64,000 bases of DNA, taken from Carnegiea gigantea. Its lineage: Eukaryota > Streptophyta > Magnoliopsida > Caryophyllales > Cactaceae. The notes beneath the pieces are model-generated. The model did no database searches, was not told where the DNA came from, and worked only from the letters and a program-made list of their open reading frames with translations. The position numbers were made by a program, and so were the translations under genes. Below are positions 13,701 to 25,018 of the stretch, piece after piece (the stretch's first letter is position 1; the number at the start of each line of letters is the position of its first letter). The stretch lies in assembly GCA_029747015.1 (NCBI GenBank), contig JAKOGI010000026.1, forward strand, positions 914,817 to 978,816. The letters run 5' to 3'.

Positions 13701-16700
13701 CTACCTATAACCATAGTACATAATTTTTTTCTTTTATTAGTCATTTTTCAAGGTATGTACATATATTTTGGTGTTGAGCCTTTCAAATAAGACAATTGAC
13801 TCATGAATCATGATTGGCACTAAGTTGATTCACTAGTTTTATCATAGTATAACGTCAAATGAGATACTTGAAACTATGAAATTTGACTTAGCAACCCGCA
13901 ATCCTTTAAATAATTACACGCTGCATAAAATATTGGGCCATTGATGGGTTTTACTTGTATCTTATTATGTTAGGAATAAAAGGAAATAATAGGATGTGAC
14001 AATGCAACAGAATTCAACCAAGAACACAACGCAACAATGAAAAACAGGAATAAAGGACACAGAGAATTTTTACGTGGAAACCCAATGTGGGAAAAAACCA
14101 CGGACGGCGACAGCACACCGACAAATTTCACTATGAGCAGAGTGGTACACCACAATCACTTCAGTGATTAAGAGCAGAATTACAATACTCTCAATTGAAT
14201 TCTCTCACAAATAACCTCACTCTCTCAATGTGTTTTCTATACTGGAGTGTTTTGAAACCTAGGCTTGACCCTCCTTTTATAGGGCCTGAAGAATAGGGTT
14301 TTTCCCCTTCTTGGAAAAACCCTAGCCGCCGCAGAGGAGTCCTCCTTGAAGACAGAAACCCTAGTCGCATCCGAAAGAGGCGGCGAAAAGACACGTGGCA
14401 CGACCGTGCCCCGTGGCACGGTCACCCCGTGTCACATGGCACGGCCGTGCCATATGGCACGGTGCCCCCGTGCCAAATTTTCTGTCCCTCTCGTCTTCGG
14501 CTCTTCGTCTTGGCACGCCCGTGTCTGTGCAGCATGGGCTCCCCGTGCCGATACTCGAGATTTTGGGCCATAAAACCCAACAATCTCCACCTTGGACCAA
14601 AATCTCCAATCTTCAACTTGCCGTCGCCGTTGTCCACCCCTAAGGGTGTTGCCCCCCATGGGGCTATGCCCCGCAGGGCTTCTCAATGACTGTGAACTCC
14701 CACTAAGTCCAAGCAATGCTCGAACTTAGCTGTAGGTAGTGGCTTTGTAAGCATGTCAGCAGGATTCTCTGAGGTGTGAACTTTCTTCATCATTATTTCT
14801 CCTGCAGCAACTGTATCTCGTACATAATGATATTTGACGCTGATATGCTTGGTCTTCAAGTGGTAGGCATCATTCTTTGTCAGATGTATGGCACTCTGAC
14901 TATCAGAATATACCACAGTAGCAGATTGTGGTATTCCAAGCTCCATTACCAGTCCCCTTAGCCAGGTAGCTTCCTTCACCCCTTCAGTGGCAGCAATATA
15001 CTCAGCTTCTGTTGTGGACAGAGCTGCAATAGATTGTAAAGACGCTTTCCAAGAGATAGCGCCCCCACACATAGTAAAGATGTACCCAGATATGGACCTC
15101 CTCCTATCCAAATCACCAGCATAGTCAGAATCAACATACCCTACTACATCAGATGTAGCAACCTTGTTTCTATCAAATACCAGCCCTTTTCCCACAGTTC
15201 CCTTTACATACCGCAGGATCCATTTTACACCCTCCCAGTGATCCTTTCCAGGATTATGCATATATCTACTTACCACACTCACAGCATGTGATAAGTCTGG
15301 TCTGGTACAGACCATGGCATACATCAAACTCCCTACAGCACTGGAGTATGGTACATTGGACATTCTACCGATGTCCTCTTCTGTTTGCGGACAGCATTCC
15401 GCAGACAGTCTAAAATGTGCAGCAAGAGGGGTAGACACTGCCTTGCAGTCCCTCATATTGAACTTCCTTAATACCTTCTCAAGATATTTTTCTTGAGACA
15501 GGTATAATTTTCCCTCCTTTCGATCCCTGTGAATCTCCATGCCCAGTATCCTTTTAGCTGCACCTAAATCTTTCATTTCGAATTCCTTACTGAGTTGAGA
15601 TTTTAGCATGCTAATCAGGTTTTTATCTTTAGATGCAATTAGCATGTCATCAACATACAGTAGTAGATAGATAAAGGACCCATCCCCATATTGTCTAAAG
15701 TATACACAATTATCATATCTACTACGTATGTAACCATTATCAATCATAAACGTGTCAAAACGTTTATACCACTGCCTAGGAGCCTGCTTGAGTCCATACA
15801 AGGACTTTTTCAACTTACATACCATGTGTTCCTGATCAGGAACAGCAAACCCTTCAGGTTGCTTCATATATATCTCCTCTTCCAGCTCACCATGCAGGAA
15901 GGCTGTTTTTACATCAAGCTGTTCCAACTCCAAGTTAAACAATATCACAATGGATAACAATAATCGAATAGAGGTGTGTCTGACTACAGGAGAGAAAACC
16001 TCATTGTAGTCTATACCTGCCCGTTGGTTGCAACCACGAACAACCAACCTTGCTTTCCACCTTGCATCCTCTACCCCAGGAATGCCCTCCTTCTTCTTGT
16101 ATATCCATTTGGCAGTTAAGGCCCGTCGGCCTTTAGGCAGGTTACATAACTCCCAAGTCCCATTTTTCTGCAGACTTTCCATTTCTTCTTGCATAGCCAG
16201 AACCCAATTGGGTGAACTTGGGCAGGTGATGGCTTCAGTATAATTTGAAGGCTCAGTTCCTTCAGACACTTCCTCTGCAACTGAAAGTGCAAATGCTATC
16301 AGCCCTTCATCATCGTTGTACCGGGCCGGTCTCCTGATCTCCCTGCGAGGACGATCACGTGCTATAGAGTGCTCAACCTCCTCCTGAGGTTGTGTAGTGC
16401 TGATAGCCCCAGGCTCAGTGACCTGGACTTCCCTCATAGTTTCTTCAACAGCTCCACCTTGAGCTGTAGCAGTCTCCAGCTCCACCTCCATGCTGGTGTC
16501 TTGCTGAGTTCCTGCACCAGTAGAAGGAGCAGCAGCATTCTTTCCAGAAGATAATATATCAGACTCATTGAAAGTAACATCCCTACTTTGTATTACTTTC
16601 TTAGAATCAGGACACCACATACGATACCCCTTAGATTCACTAGCATACCCCAAAAACATACATTTAACTGCTCTAGGTGCTAGTTTGCCCTCATTTACAT

Positions 16701-19435
16701 GAGCATACACAGGACACCCAAATACCCTGAGATTAGAGTAGTCAACAGGATTACCTGACCATACTTCTTCTGGAATCTGAAACTCGATGGAGGAGTGTGG
16801 TGATCGATTCACCAGGTAGCAGGCCGTAGAAATGGCCTCAGCCCAAAACGCTTTGCGATCCCAAAACCCAGCAGTTGAAAGCAAACACCTTGCTCTCTCC
16901 AATAATGTCCTGTTAATTCGTTCTGCGACCCCATTCTATTGTGGTTTCCCGACCAAGGTTTTATGCCTGGCTATGCCGTTTGCGGTGCAGAACTCTTCAA
17001 ACTCAGATTCAACAAACTCCAGGCCATTATCAGTCCTGAGTTTCTTGATCCTTTTGCCAGTCTGGTTCTCAACCAGAGCCTTGAATTTCTTGAACATTGA
17101 GAATGTCTCGTTTTTCTGTCTCAAGAAATACACCCAAATTTTTCGTGAGAAATCATCAACAAATGTTAACATGTAACGCTTACCTCCCATCGAAGGTACC
17201 TTAGAGGGACCCCACAAATCAGAATGGATGTAGTCCAGGACCCCCTGAGTACGGTGACTAGCCTTTGAGAAACTTACCCTTTTCTGTTTCCCAAATACAC
17301 AGTGATCACAAAAATCCAACTTACCCGTACTTGCGTTACCAAGACAACCTTTCTTACCCAGAATGGTCATCCCTTTCTCACTCATATGGCCCAGCCTCAT
17401 GTGCCATAACATTGTCTCATCTGCTGTACTTACCGCAGCTACTCCTGTAATTGTGGCTCCTTGCAGGATGTAGAGACTGCCCTGCCTCAGTCCCTTCATC
17501 ATCACCATGGCTCCTTTAGCCACCTTTAGAGCTCCATTCTCCATGATGATTCTGCAACCATTAGACTCAAGAGTACCCAAAGAGATCAAGCAACGAGTCA
17601 TATCAGGAATGTGACGCACTTTAGACAAGGTTCTAATAGTGCCATCATGGGTTTTAATCTGAACTGTACCTATCCCTGCAACCTTGCATTCAGCATCGTT
17701 GCCCATAAGTACAACCCCAGACTCCACAGGTTCATAAGTTATAAACCAGTCCCTACTAGGACACATGTGGAACGTGCAACCAGAATCTAAAACCCAATTA
17801 TCATTCACTCCTCTCCCAGAGGTGGTAGCTAAAGAAGTAGCAAGCAGTACATCCCCATCTGACTCAGACTCTACCACACAGTCAGCAGTAGCAGTTTTAC
17901 CCTTTTCTTCAGTCTTGTTCTTTAACTTCCAACAATTAGCCTTTATGTGACCCAATTTTTTGCAAAAGTGGCAGGTTTTATTAGCATGAGGATTTCTCGA
18001 TTTAGAACGGCTCTTCCTATTACCGTTTCCCTTCTTCTCAGTTGTCCTACCCCTAACTGCCAATCCTTCACCCTGGTCAGTATGAATGTCATGGTCAAAC
18101 TTTTCTTTTGAAAGAAGGTTAGCCTTGACATCCTCAAACGATATAGTATCTGTGTTACTATACAGCATGATTTCTTTAAAGTGTTTATATGAAGGGGGTA
18201 GTGAGACAACAAGCAAGATGGCTTTATCCTCATCATTAATTTTTACATCCAGACTTTCCAAATGAACTAGAATTGAATTGAAATCATTCAGATGTTTCTG
18301 GACAGGCGTACCTTCAGCCATACGACAGGTGTACAACCTTTCTTTTAGCCTGATCTTATTGGCTAGACTCTTTGTCATATATAGTTCTTCTAGCCTAGCC
18401 CAAAGGTCAACAGCAGTTACCTTATCAAGAACCTCGCGGAGCACGTGAGGTGCCAGACATAGTTGTATGGCTGAAACTGCCTTCAGCTCCAGTTCCTCCC
18501 ATTCCTCATTTGTCAACTTCCCACGCCTTTTCTGCTGATCCTCAGCCCACTTTTCATCCGTTGTGCCTGCGGGTTTAACGTGAGGCCCCTGCAGGACCTT
18601 CCACAGCCCGTGCTGGATGAGGACCGCCCTCATCTGCACCTTCCAGAGATTAAAGCTAATCTCCCCGTCGAATTTCTGTATGTCCACCTTCATAATTGAA
18701 GACATCCTATAACCTCGCTCTGATACCACTTGTTAGGAATAAAGGAAATAATAGGATGTGACAATGCAACAGAATTCAACCAAGAACACAACGCAACAAT
18801 GAAAAACAGGAATAAAGGACACAGAGAATTTTTACGTGGAAACCCAATGTGGGAAAAAACCACGGACGGCGACAGCACACCGACAAATTTCACTATGAGC
18901 AGAGTGGTACACCACAATCACTTCAGTGATTAAGAGCAGAATTACAATACTCTCAATTGAATTCTCTCACAAATAACCTCACTCTCTCAATGTGTTTTCT
19001 ATACTGGAGTGTTTTGAAACCTAGGCTTGACCCTCCTTTTATAGGGCCTGAAGAATAGGGTTTTCCCCTTCTTGGAAAAACCCTAGCCGCCGCAGAGGAG
19101 TCCTCCTTGAAGACAGAAACCCTAGCCGCATCCGAAAGAGGCGGCGAAAAGACACGTGGCACGACCGTGCCCCGTGGCACGGTCACCCCGTGTCACATGG
19201 CACGGCCGTGCCATATGGCACGGCACCCCCGTGCCAATTTTCTGTCCCTCTCGTCTTCGGCTCTTCGTCTTGGCACGCCCGTGTCTGTGCAGCATGGGCT
19301 CCCCGTGCCGATACTCGAGATTTTGGGCCATAAAACCCAACATATTAGTTATTAACATTCGTAGTAAATGTATAACTAAGCTCATAAAAATTTTAAATTA
19401 CAAAAGTTCCTTTTAATTTTACTTAAGCTTTAAAA

Positions 19436-19470
<35 letters not shown>

Positions 19471-20477
19471 AGTTACGGACGTATAAACGATTAAACAGAA
19501 ACGAGTAACGACCTAACGTATGACTTAAAAGAAGAACATATAATAAATACGCTTATGCGCTATTAGGCTTGTCCAATTAAACGGATTTTATCTTTTAAAT
19601 ATAGTTTAATACTAGAGTCTAGAAATGAGCACATTAAAAATATACGTTGACCCGAAGTTAACCCGACTTAATTTATACTTAACCCGATTTACACCCGACC
19701 CGACATTCACCCGAACATTGAATCGAATCCCACCCGACCCGAATTAGACTCGACCCATACCCGATCCGAATCGGGTTACCGTACACAATCCGAAACATAC
19801 CCGACCCAAACTCCACCCGAACTGAACCCAAACCCGACCCGAACATGGTTGAATCGAAATTGACCCAAACTCGAATTTCATCCGAACCAAACCCGAACCC
19901 GACCCGAACATAGTTGACCTAAAATTAATCCGAACCGAACTAAAATCTGACCCGTACCCGATCCGATTGACCCATTTGCCAGGTCACCATAAGGGTTAAA
20001 GATCTCATATCACATATTTTCTCTATCTAAAGGAAAACAAATGTGAAACGACTCGAGCCAACTTATGTTGGTATTCACATCGCATGAAGCCGGGAATATG
20101 ATAGTCCTCTCTAAGTTTCTTGTTGCAATGCTCGAGACCTAAAATCAAATTATCACGATGAAGGACAAATCACATGATCCTAGCTAGGTTTAAAAACAGG
20201 ATCATCAACAACCTAAAACCAGAAATACAACCCGTAGATAGATGAATTTTGGAAAAATTAAATATCACCCAGAATTTGGAACACGATGTGATATATAGTT
20301 AATAAATTAAACTACCACAAGTTCAACAACAGCAAGATGAGAGCGGCCATTTTTGAAAGCAAGGATTCCGACGTCGAGGCAATGGCGAAGGCCGGCTTCC
20401 CGCGGCTCTCTCTTCTCCGGCGGAAGATCGACGGGAATGTCACCGGCTCCGCCGTGTAGTGCGATCGCCCACCCCAT
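10774..20477 (-). CDS. Isoaspartyl peptidase/L-asparaginase, copy 1 (four exons, expanded intron 1)
   Basis: Exons on the minus strand are 20316-20477 (54 codons, ATG at 20477), 11953-12186 (78), 11608-11694 (29) and 10774-11238 (154 plus stop). All junctions are GT-AG and phase 0, giving 315 aa, the length I recall for Arabidopsis At5g08100. This is a type III, Ntn-hydrolase asparaginase. The precursor cleaves itself before the nucleophile threonine (T187 in [10 protein letters not shown]) to give alpha and beta subunits, and it hydrolyses L-asparagine and isoaspartyl dipeptides. [55 protein letters not shown] and [12 protein letters not shown] are present. Compared with copy 2 it differs in otherwise conserved stretches: AGVVAVLM for [14 protein letters not shown] for ETIIRG, and SHLAVVEL for SPLDVVEL. 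It may therefore be under weaker or changed constraint. No stop or frameshift is seen. Intron 1 (12187-20315) holds nested hAT and Copia insertions. Confidence 0.88.
13968..14582 (-). repeat. 3' LTR of the Copia element
   Basis: 615 bp, TGTTAGG...CCCAACA on the plus strand and nearly identical to 18731-19342. In element sense it holds a TATA box, TATAAAAGG (14273-14281). Upstream of that is a GC-rich U3 block (14391-14480) with a G-box CACGTG (14392-14397), repeated GGCACGG/CCGTGCC half-sites, and a perfect 18-bp palindrome at 14436-14453. Confidence 0.95.
14683..18705 (-). pseudogene. Copia gag-pol polyprotein with one in-frame stop
   Basis: A single reading frame runs from ATG at 18705 ([15 protein letters not shown]) to the stop at 14683, about 1,340 codons, interrupted only by TAG at 16936-16938. 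In order it encodes Gag with a CCHC knuckle ([14 protein letters not shown]), protease ([11 protein letters not shown]), integrase with an HHCC zinc finger and D,D-35-E core ([16 protein letters not shown]), reverse transcriptase ([20 protein letters not shown]) and RNase H ([16 protein letters not shown]). The stop falls after VGKPQ and before NGVAER, where relatives usually read PQQNGVAER, so a CAG-to-TAG change is the simplest explanation. As it stands integrase, RT and RNase H would not be made without readthrough. Confidence 0.95.
18716..18728 (-). other. Primer-binding site of the Copia element (initiator tRNA-Met)
   Basis: The minus strand reads TGGTATCAGAGCG two bases inside the 5' LTR. 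TGGTATCAGAGC is the standard plant complement to the 3' end of initiator tRNA-Met. Confidence 0.93.
18731..19342 (-). repeat. 5' LTR of the Copia element
   Basis: 612 bp, nearly identical to the 3' LTR at 13968-14582. It has the same TATA box, the same GC-rich U3 block and the 18-bp palindrome at 19197-19214. The few differences include single-base A/T length changes and a TG-to-CA change next to the palindromes. Confidence 0.95.
19439..19468. repeat. (AT)n microsatellite
   Basis: A nearly pure AT dinucleotide run of about 30 bp inside the right arm of the hAT-like element. Confidence 0.9.
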
Positions 20478-20627
20478 CGCCTCCCCCTCCCCCCTCTACG
20501 TTCTCTCTCTACAACGAGAGGCTTAGATAGAGCATTCACAGTCACAATAATTCCACCCTATTTTTATTTGTTTCACATCATCAAATTTAAAATTAAAAAA
20601 TTAAATTTTAATTGGTATTTCAAAACA
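20478..20627 (-). promoter_or_regulatory. Leader/promoter side of asparaginase copy 1
   Basis: The short sequence upstream of the copy 1 ATG is CT-rich on the plus strand and partly alignable to the copy 2 leader (30797 onward). A Mutator-like insertion starts at 20638, only about 160 bp upstream of the ATG. The transcription start is not visible. Confidence 0.4.
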
Positions 20628-20637
20628 TACTTAATCC

Positions 20638-21454
20638 TAGGGTAATGTGTCGCATAGGATTCGTGTTCATACTAAACTTAAACGGGGTGAAAGCTCGCAA
20701 ACCTGAACCTACCCTATTTAATAAAAGGGTTAAAAAAATTCAACCAAAACCATTTAACATTTAAACGGTAACATGAGCCTAATCTGTTTACATAAACAAG
20801 TAAAACAGGTTAGGTTCGAGTTACACACTTACCAACCAATCCGTTTAATTACAACACAATTTTCAACCCAAAGATAATTTATCAAACAAATTACATATTT
20901 TCCAACCTTTTAAGGCATAGTTGCTTTCAAAAGTATACCAAAATATATAGCAAGTTACAGGCTCCAGCATATTCAGAGCCTATCCACCAAAATAGTCAGC
21001 ATCAACATAATTGTACAGTCTACAAAGTTCATATAAGAACCAACTACTTAAATTATAAACCACGTCCAAGTCAAGTCTTAAACAACAGCAAATAAAGTCA
21101 AATTGTGTGAAATTATTAGTAACATAATCAGCAAGTCAACAACTAACAAGTCCATAAAAGAGACAACAAAGCCTAATTCTCCAAAGCCTAATTCCCACAG
21201 AAAATGTAAACGATATACAGTAAACGGTAAATAAACTGCAAACAGGTTGACCTATTTAACTCGTTTAATTAAACGTATTTAATAGGTAATTTTTCCTGTT
21301 GAAATTCTCAATCTGAACATAACCCAATTAACTAAACGGGTTTACTGTGTCAACCCATTTAACTAAACGGGTTCAAACTTCATACCCAAAAAACCCACTT
21401 AATTTCGTGTCGGGTTCGGATCGGTAATCGTGTCGGCTCATTTTTTCTCAGCTC
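20638..21454. mobile_element. Mutator-like non-autonomous element with 10-bp TSD
   Basis: Direct repeats TACTTAATCC flank this 817-bp segment perfectly (20628-20637 and 21455-21464). A 9-10 bp duplication is typical of Mutator-like elements. The interior is made of degenerate AACGGGTT/AACCCATTTAATTAAAC units with no coding capacity. The terminal inverted repeat is weak (TAGGG... against GAGCTGAGAAAA...), so the superfamily rests mainly on the TSD length. Confidence 0.6.
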
Positions 21455-21464
21455 TACTTAATCC

Positions 21465-21980
21465 CACAATAAAAAGACAGTTTTTGATACTACATATAAA
21501 CCTACTTTTATTACCAGCTTGCACAAGTAATTAAATAGTGTTCACTTTTGTTGATAACCTTGCCACATTTGAACCCAATCTTGGATTTTTCATATTAAAG
21601 ATGGGAATACACAAGAAGAGAATTGTGTTTGGGACAACTTATTTTATTTGTGCGCGGAATTAAATTAAATGTATGCTGTTGTGGATTCTCTTTGGACTAC
21701 AAAGAGGTGGCCAGAACCGAGAATTATAACTGTCACTAATAAAAGGGGTCGGTGCCATGCATGGGCTGCCTGCCCTCACTATAACTATTTCTATAAGTCA
21801 TGATTTTCGTAGTTTGGATTTCATCTAATTTACAATCCTTGGTCATTATCAATGAAAAATATTTTTAATTATCAGCTTTAATTGATAGCCGATAACATAA
21901 ATGTGAAATGTATTCCAAAAGGGTCATTGCAATCAAGTACACATTCAAATTAGTCTGATATGAAGAAAGAAGACACAAAA
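21465..21980. other. Spacer with no recognised feature
   Basis: About 500 bp of AT-rich sequence between the Mutator-like element and the LINE remnant. No gene, repeat unit or terminal structure was recognised. Confidence 0.4.
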
Positions 21981-21984
21981 GAGG

Positions 21985-22790
21985 TCAAGGAGTTGGACTG
22001 TTGGAGGCAGAGTGGAAGAAGTTTAGTCTGACGAAAGAGGAAGGAAAGTTTGATTGGTAGTATAGCAGTGGAGGAGGATGATGAAGGCCTTGAGAACACT
22101 TCCCTTGTGCTAGCTGGAACACCATATAAAGGAGACCTTTCTCTATCGAGGCCCTTAAAAGGACCCTAACCCTAATCTTGCGAGTCGAGGATGGAGCTTC
22201 AGTCATCGCGCGCTTTGGAGAAAAACCTTTTCTTATTCCAATTGTTTCATCCTGATGATAAAGAGAGCGTTTCAGAAGGTAGACCGTGGTCTTTTGATAA
22301 CAACTTGCTGATCCTCCAAGAGGTTCCAACCATATGAGATTGCATTCAGTAGGACGCCTTTTTAGCTGCGAGTTTATAATAACGTACCTCTCAATAGCTA
22401 GAAGGAGTGGGGGTGGCGAAGGAAATTGGACAAGGCAGGGGAGGGTTCCTAGAGTGTTTTACAACTCTGAAACATTGGGACTAGAGACAGCAATATGGGT
22501 CAAGTTTGATGTAGATTGACAGAGGGGGTAGACTGTAAATTTGACAGGCTGCCCTTGTTTTGCCATTTTTGTGGAAAATTAGGGCACACTGAAAAAGACT
22601 ACAAGAGTATGCAGGAGGTTGAAGATGAGCAGGTCACATTCCAATATGGAGATTGGCTCGTAGCTAGCCCAAGAAAGAAGTCAACACAAGTAGTATTGAA
22701 GGAGAGTGAAGAGGAACATTTGAAGATGGAGATTAGAGGAACACTTGGAGCAAACAATGGAGGGCAAAGGAGAAGGAGGTGAAGAAGCTG
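21985..22790 (+). pseudogene. LINE (L1) ORF1 remnant with DUF4283 and zinc-knuckle domains
   Basis: Conceptual translation in shifting plus-strand frames gives pieces typical of plant L1 ORF1. There is KNLFLFQLFHPDDKESV with GRPWSFDNNLLILQEVP at about 22225-22335 (DUF4283), then FCHFCGKLGHTEKDYKSM and FQYGDWLVASPRKK at 22553-22680 (zf-CCHC_4 region). The last cysteine of the knuckle is tyrosine, and stops and frameshifts separate the pieces. It is a dead 5' part of a LINE; no matching reverse transcriptase follows. Confidence 0.75.
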
Positions 22791-23061
22791 GATCCTATGA
22801 GTAAATGGGTAAACAGACTATTGGATAAACAGGTTACACTGGTTAACCTATTAACTCGTTCAATTAAACAAGTTAAATAGGTTATATATTTTTCGTGTCA
22901 AAAATCTCGATCTAAACCTAACTCGTTTAATTAAACGGGTTAAATATGTCAACCCATTTAATTAAAGGGGTTAAAAATCTCAACCCAAACCTGCCTAATT
23001 TCGTGTCGGGTTTGGGTTAGTAATCATGTCAAGTTAGATTTTTTCAACTCTACTATTATTG
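22791..23061. repeat. Second AACGGGTT-type repeat, relative of the 20638-21454 element
   Basis: The same degenerate TTTAATTAAACGGGTT units occur here. The right end (AATTTCGTGTCGGG... to TTTTTTCAACTCTAC) closely resembles the right end of the Mutator-like element at 21400-21456. No target duplication or left terminus was found, so it is probably a partial copy. Confidence 0.5.
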
Positions 23062-23254
23062 TATTAACTAATCTACTGTATTCCATTGTGTAGTTTAAAT
23101 TTAAAAAATGTTTAAAACTAAGACTGAAACATAATTTTAAAAAAAAATTTAAGGATTTTCCTTTCCCTTTTTTTTTTCCTCCTAAAGATTTTTTTTTGGG
23201 GTTAAGAAGGTAATTCAATTAAATTCACTAAAACAAAATACAACAATACCTGTG

Positions 23255-25018
23255 TATTACATCATAGCCTGAGTCACATTCGCTACTACTGATCTAGGAA
23301 TCATACTGACAATATAGTAACGATTGCTACAACTTGCGCCATTTTCATATTGATAATAAAGACCACGCTTCTTCAAGATTATTCTCTCATAGGTTGAACT
23401 CCTCAAATCTCTGCTTTCCACAGTTGCAGCTGGCCTTAAGGTGTGGATCCATTCTAGAGATATCATGGCATATGCAGCGCCTGAATCGTTTTCCATTATT
23501 GCGGTCTTCCCTGCACCATAAAGATGAGTTATAACTTATATGTAAGTGAGTTAAGTGGACACGTCTTCTTAGTGGAAACTGGTTCATTGGTCTTTGAGGT
23601 ATTGTTCTTTTTTGGGCTTGAGCGAGTTTTCTTCTGCCAACATTGTTTCCCCATTTTTGTGCTCGGGGCCATATTGGCTGAAAATTGAATGACATGGGTT
23701 ATGGATGTTCCTTGCGAGTCATTCCTCTTAGCTGTTTCCATTGTCCCTGATGTGGTGCTAGTGTGCATGCGAACAACCATATGTCATTGAATATTTATCA
23801 AAGTACTCAATCTTGTTACCTCGCTCAATTCGTTCAGATGTTGCTTGTCGTAGACGAAGAGAGTTAAAGTGGCTAGTAGATTTCTTTACCTTGGCGGGCT
23901 GGAAAACAATATCTAAATGTCCGAAGTCGCCACTTGATGAAATTACTTTAGTCATATTGGAGTTGACAGATTCCCTGTCTCCCATGCATGACATAGCAGT
24001 CAATGTGGAGTTAGAGCATGTGCTTCCCAACTCCAAATCCATATTGTCTTCGCTACAGTGGCCATTGTCTTTCCCTTTTGCTTCCATATTCAAATTTTGA
24101 TTTACACCCATGATCTGACTGGAATTCGCGGAATCTGCCCCTTGCCCTTTCTGCAATTCCACATCCATCTTATTGCAACTTAAATCTTAGTAATCCCTTT
24201 CACTCGAGGTCACAGTACTTTGATCCACTAGCTCAAGTTTTCTCTCAGTTGAGACATTTCCATGACTATGGTAATGTGGTTCTTCTTGCCTCTCATTCAC
24301 CTCAAGAACTCTAGAGTGATTGCTCTCTGTCGCCTCTCTGCCTCCACTTCTATCACAGAATGTTGCCGAGCATTCCCAACATTCTTAATGGGCATTACAT
24401 TCAACTGTAAAGGATCAAAGACCATCTTATCAACTACTTGGGAATGACTCGTGACAAGACTCCCATTTCTAATCCTAGCAACCATGGACGATTCTTCCTT
24501 GCTTGAATTGTGACACATTTCCTATAGTTTGTTCAATTCTTTTCTCAGTTTTACATTGTTAGAGTCAAGCCGAATAGCAACTAGCAGGTCTCTTCTAGCT
24601 TCTTACGTCAAATCCATGTTCAACATAGCTGGGGCCCTTCTAAATCGAGCTTTGACATTAAACACATCAAATTTCATGACCCCATCACATTGACATTTTG
24701 CTGACTCAAACTCTTTCAACTTCAACCAATATGCTGCTGTATTCAAATTTATCGAGATTGTCAGCTACTCCATCAAGTGGGCATCATCCTCATTTCAGGA
24801 TTAGCTAGGCACAAATATTGAAGTGATTTATCATCCTTGTTAATGGCACACCGATAAGCCGTCGATTTGGAGAATTTGTTTCCTTCATCTTTCAACTCTT
24901 TAGATTTCACCATCTCATGGGCAGATTACATCTTCTTAATTGCTCATGTTGCTTCCTCAACTATTTCTTCTAGAAGTTGGTTCTCGGCGAAATTAGCAAA
25001 TGGAGTTTGACAAGCCAT
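23255..25018 (-). pseudogene. Decayed TPR-domain protein pseudogene (co-chaperone/immunophilin-like)
   Basis: Reading the minus strand from an ATG at 25018 gives MACQTPFANFAENQLLEE, then KELKDEGNKF, then after a frameshift a clear tetratricopeptide repeat: NTAAYWLKLKEFESAKCQ with FNVKARFRRAPAMLNMD and LVAIRLDSNNVKLRKEL (about 24750-24530). These phrases match the C-terminal TPR helices of FKBP-type immunophilins and related co-chaperones. Several stops and at least one frameshift interrupt it, and nothing here is a usable open frame. The downstream stretch to 23255 has longish open pieces of unknown identity (for example 24168-23758) that may belong to the same dead gene. The parent gene cannot be named from the sequence. 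Confidence 0.55.

Larger units (their letters stand above)
13968..19342 (-). mobile_element. Young full-length Ty1/Copia (Tork/Tnt1-like) LTR retrotransposon
   Basis: The element is 5,375 bp, bounded by TGTT...AACA LTRs, with a perfect 5-bp target duplication TATTA (13963-13967 and 19343-19347). On the minus strand the order is 5' LTR (18731-19342), primer-binding site TGGTATCAGAGCG matching initiator tRNA-Met, one gag-pol frame, polypurine tract AAGGTGGAGAT (14583-14593) and 3' LTR (13968-14582). By hand alignment the LTRs differ at only about three substitutions and a few 1-nt indels, so the insertion is recent. The Tork assignment is inferred from protease and RT wording. Confidence 0.96.
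13224..19985. mobile_element. hAT-like non-autonomous element split by a Copia insertion
   Basis: The left end starts TAGACCTGGCAAA and the right end reads TTTGCCAGGTC, an inverted repeat of at least 11 bp. Flanks TCCATAAG (13216-13223) and ACCATAAG (19986-19993) match at 7 of 8 bases, as expected of a hAT target-site duplication. Without the Copia insert and its duplicated TATTA the element is about 1.38 kb and has no coding capacity. Both arms (13238-13572 and 19650-19975) are degenerate CCCGAA/CCCGAC repeats, richer in C on the plus strand in both arms. Confidence 0.75.

Noticed and set aside
14191..14716. Open frames rich in MARPC/WHG words in the Copia LTR
   Set aside because: They are translations of the GGCACGG palindromic block and recur identically in the other LTR at 18953-19416; the LTR is non-coding.
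18705..18729. Upstream GTG start for the Copia polyprotein
   Set aside because: It would overlap the primer-binding site; the first ATG (18705) begins the recognisable Gag sequence.
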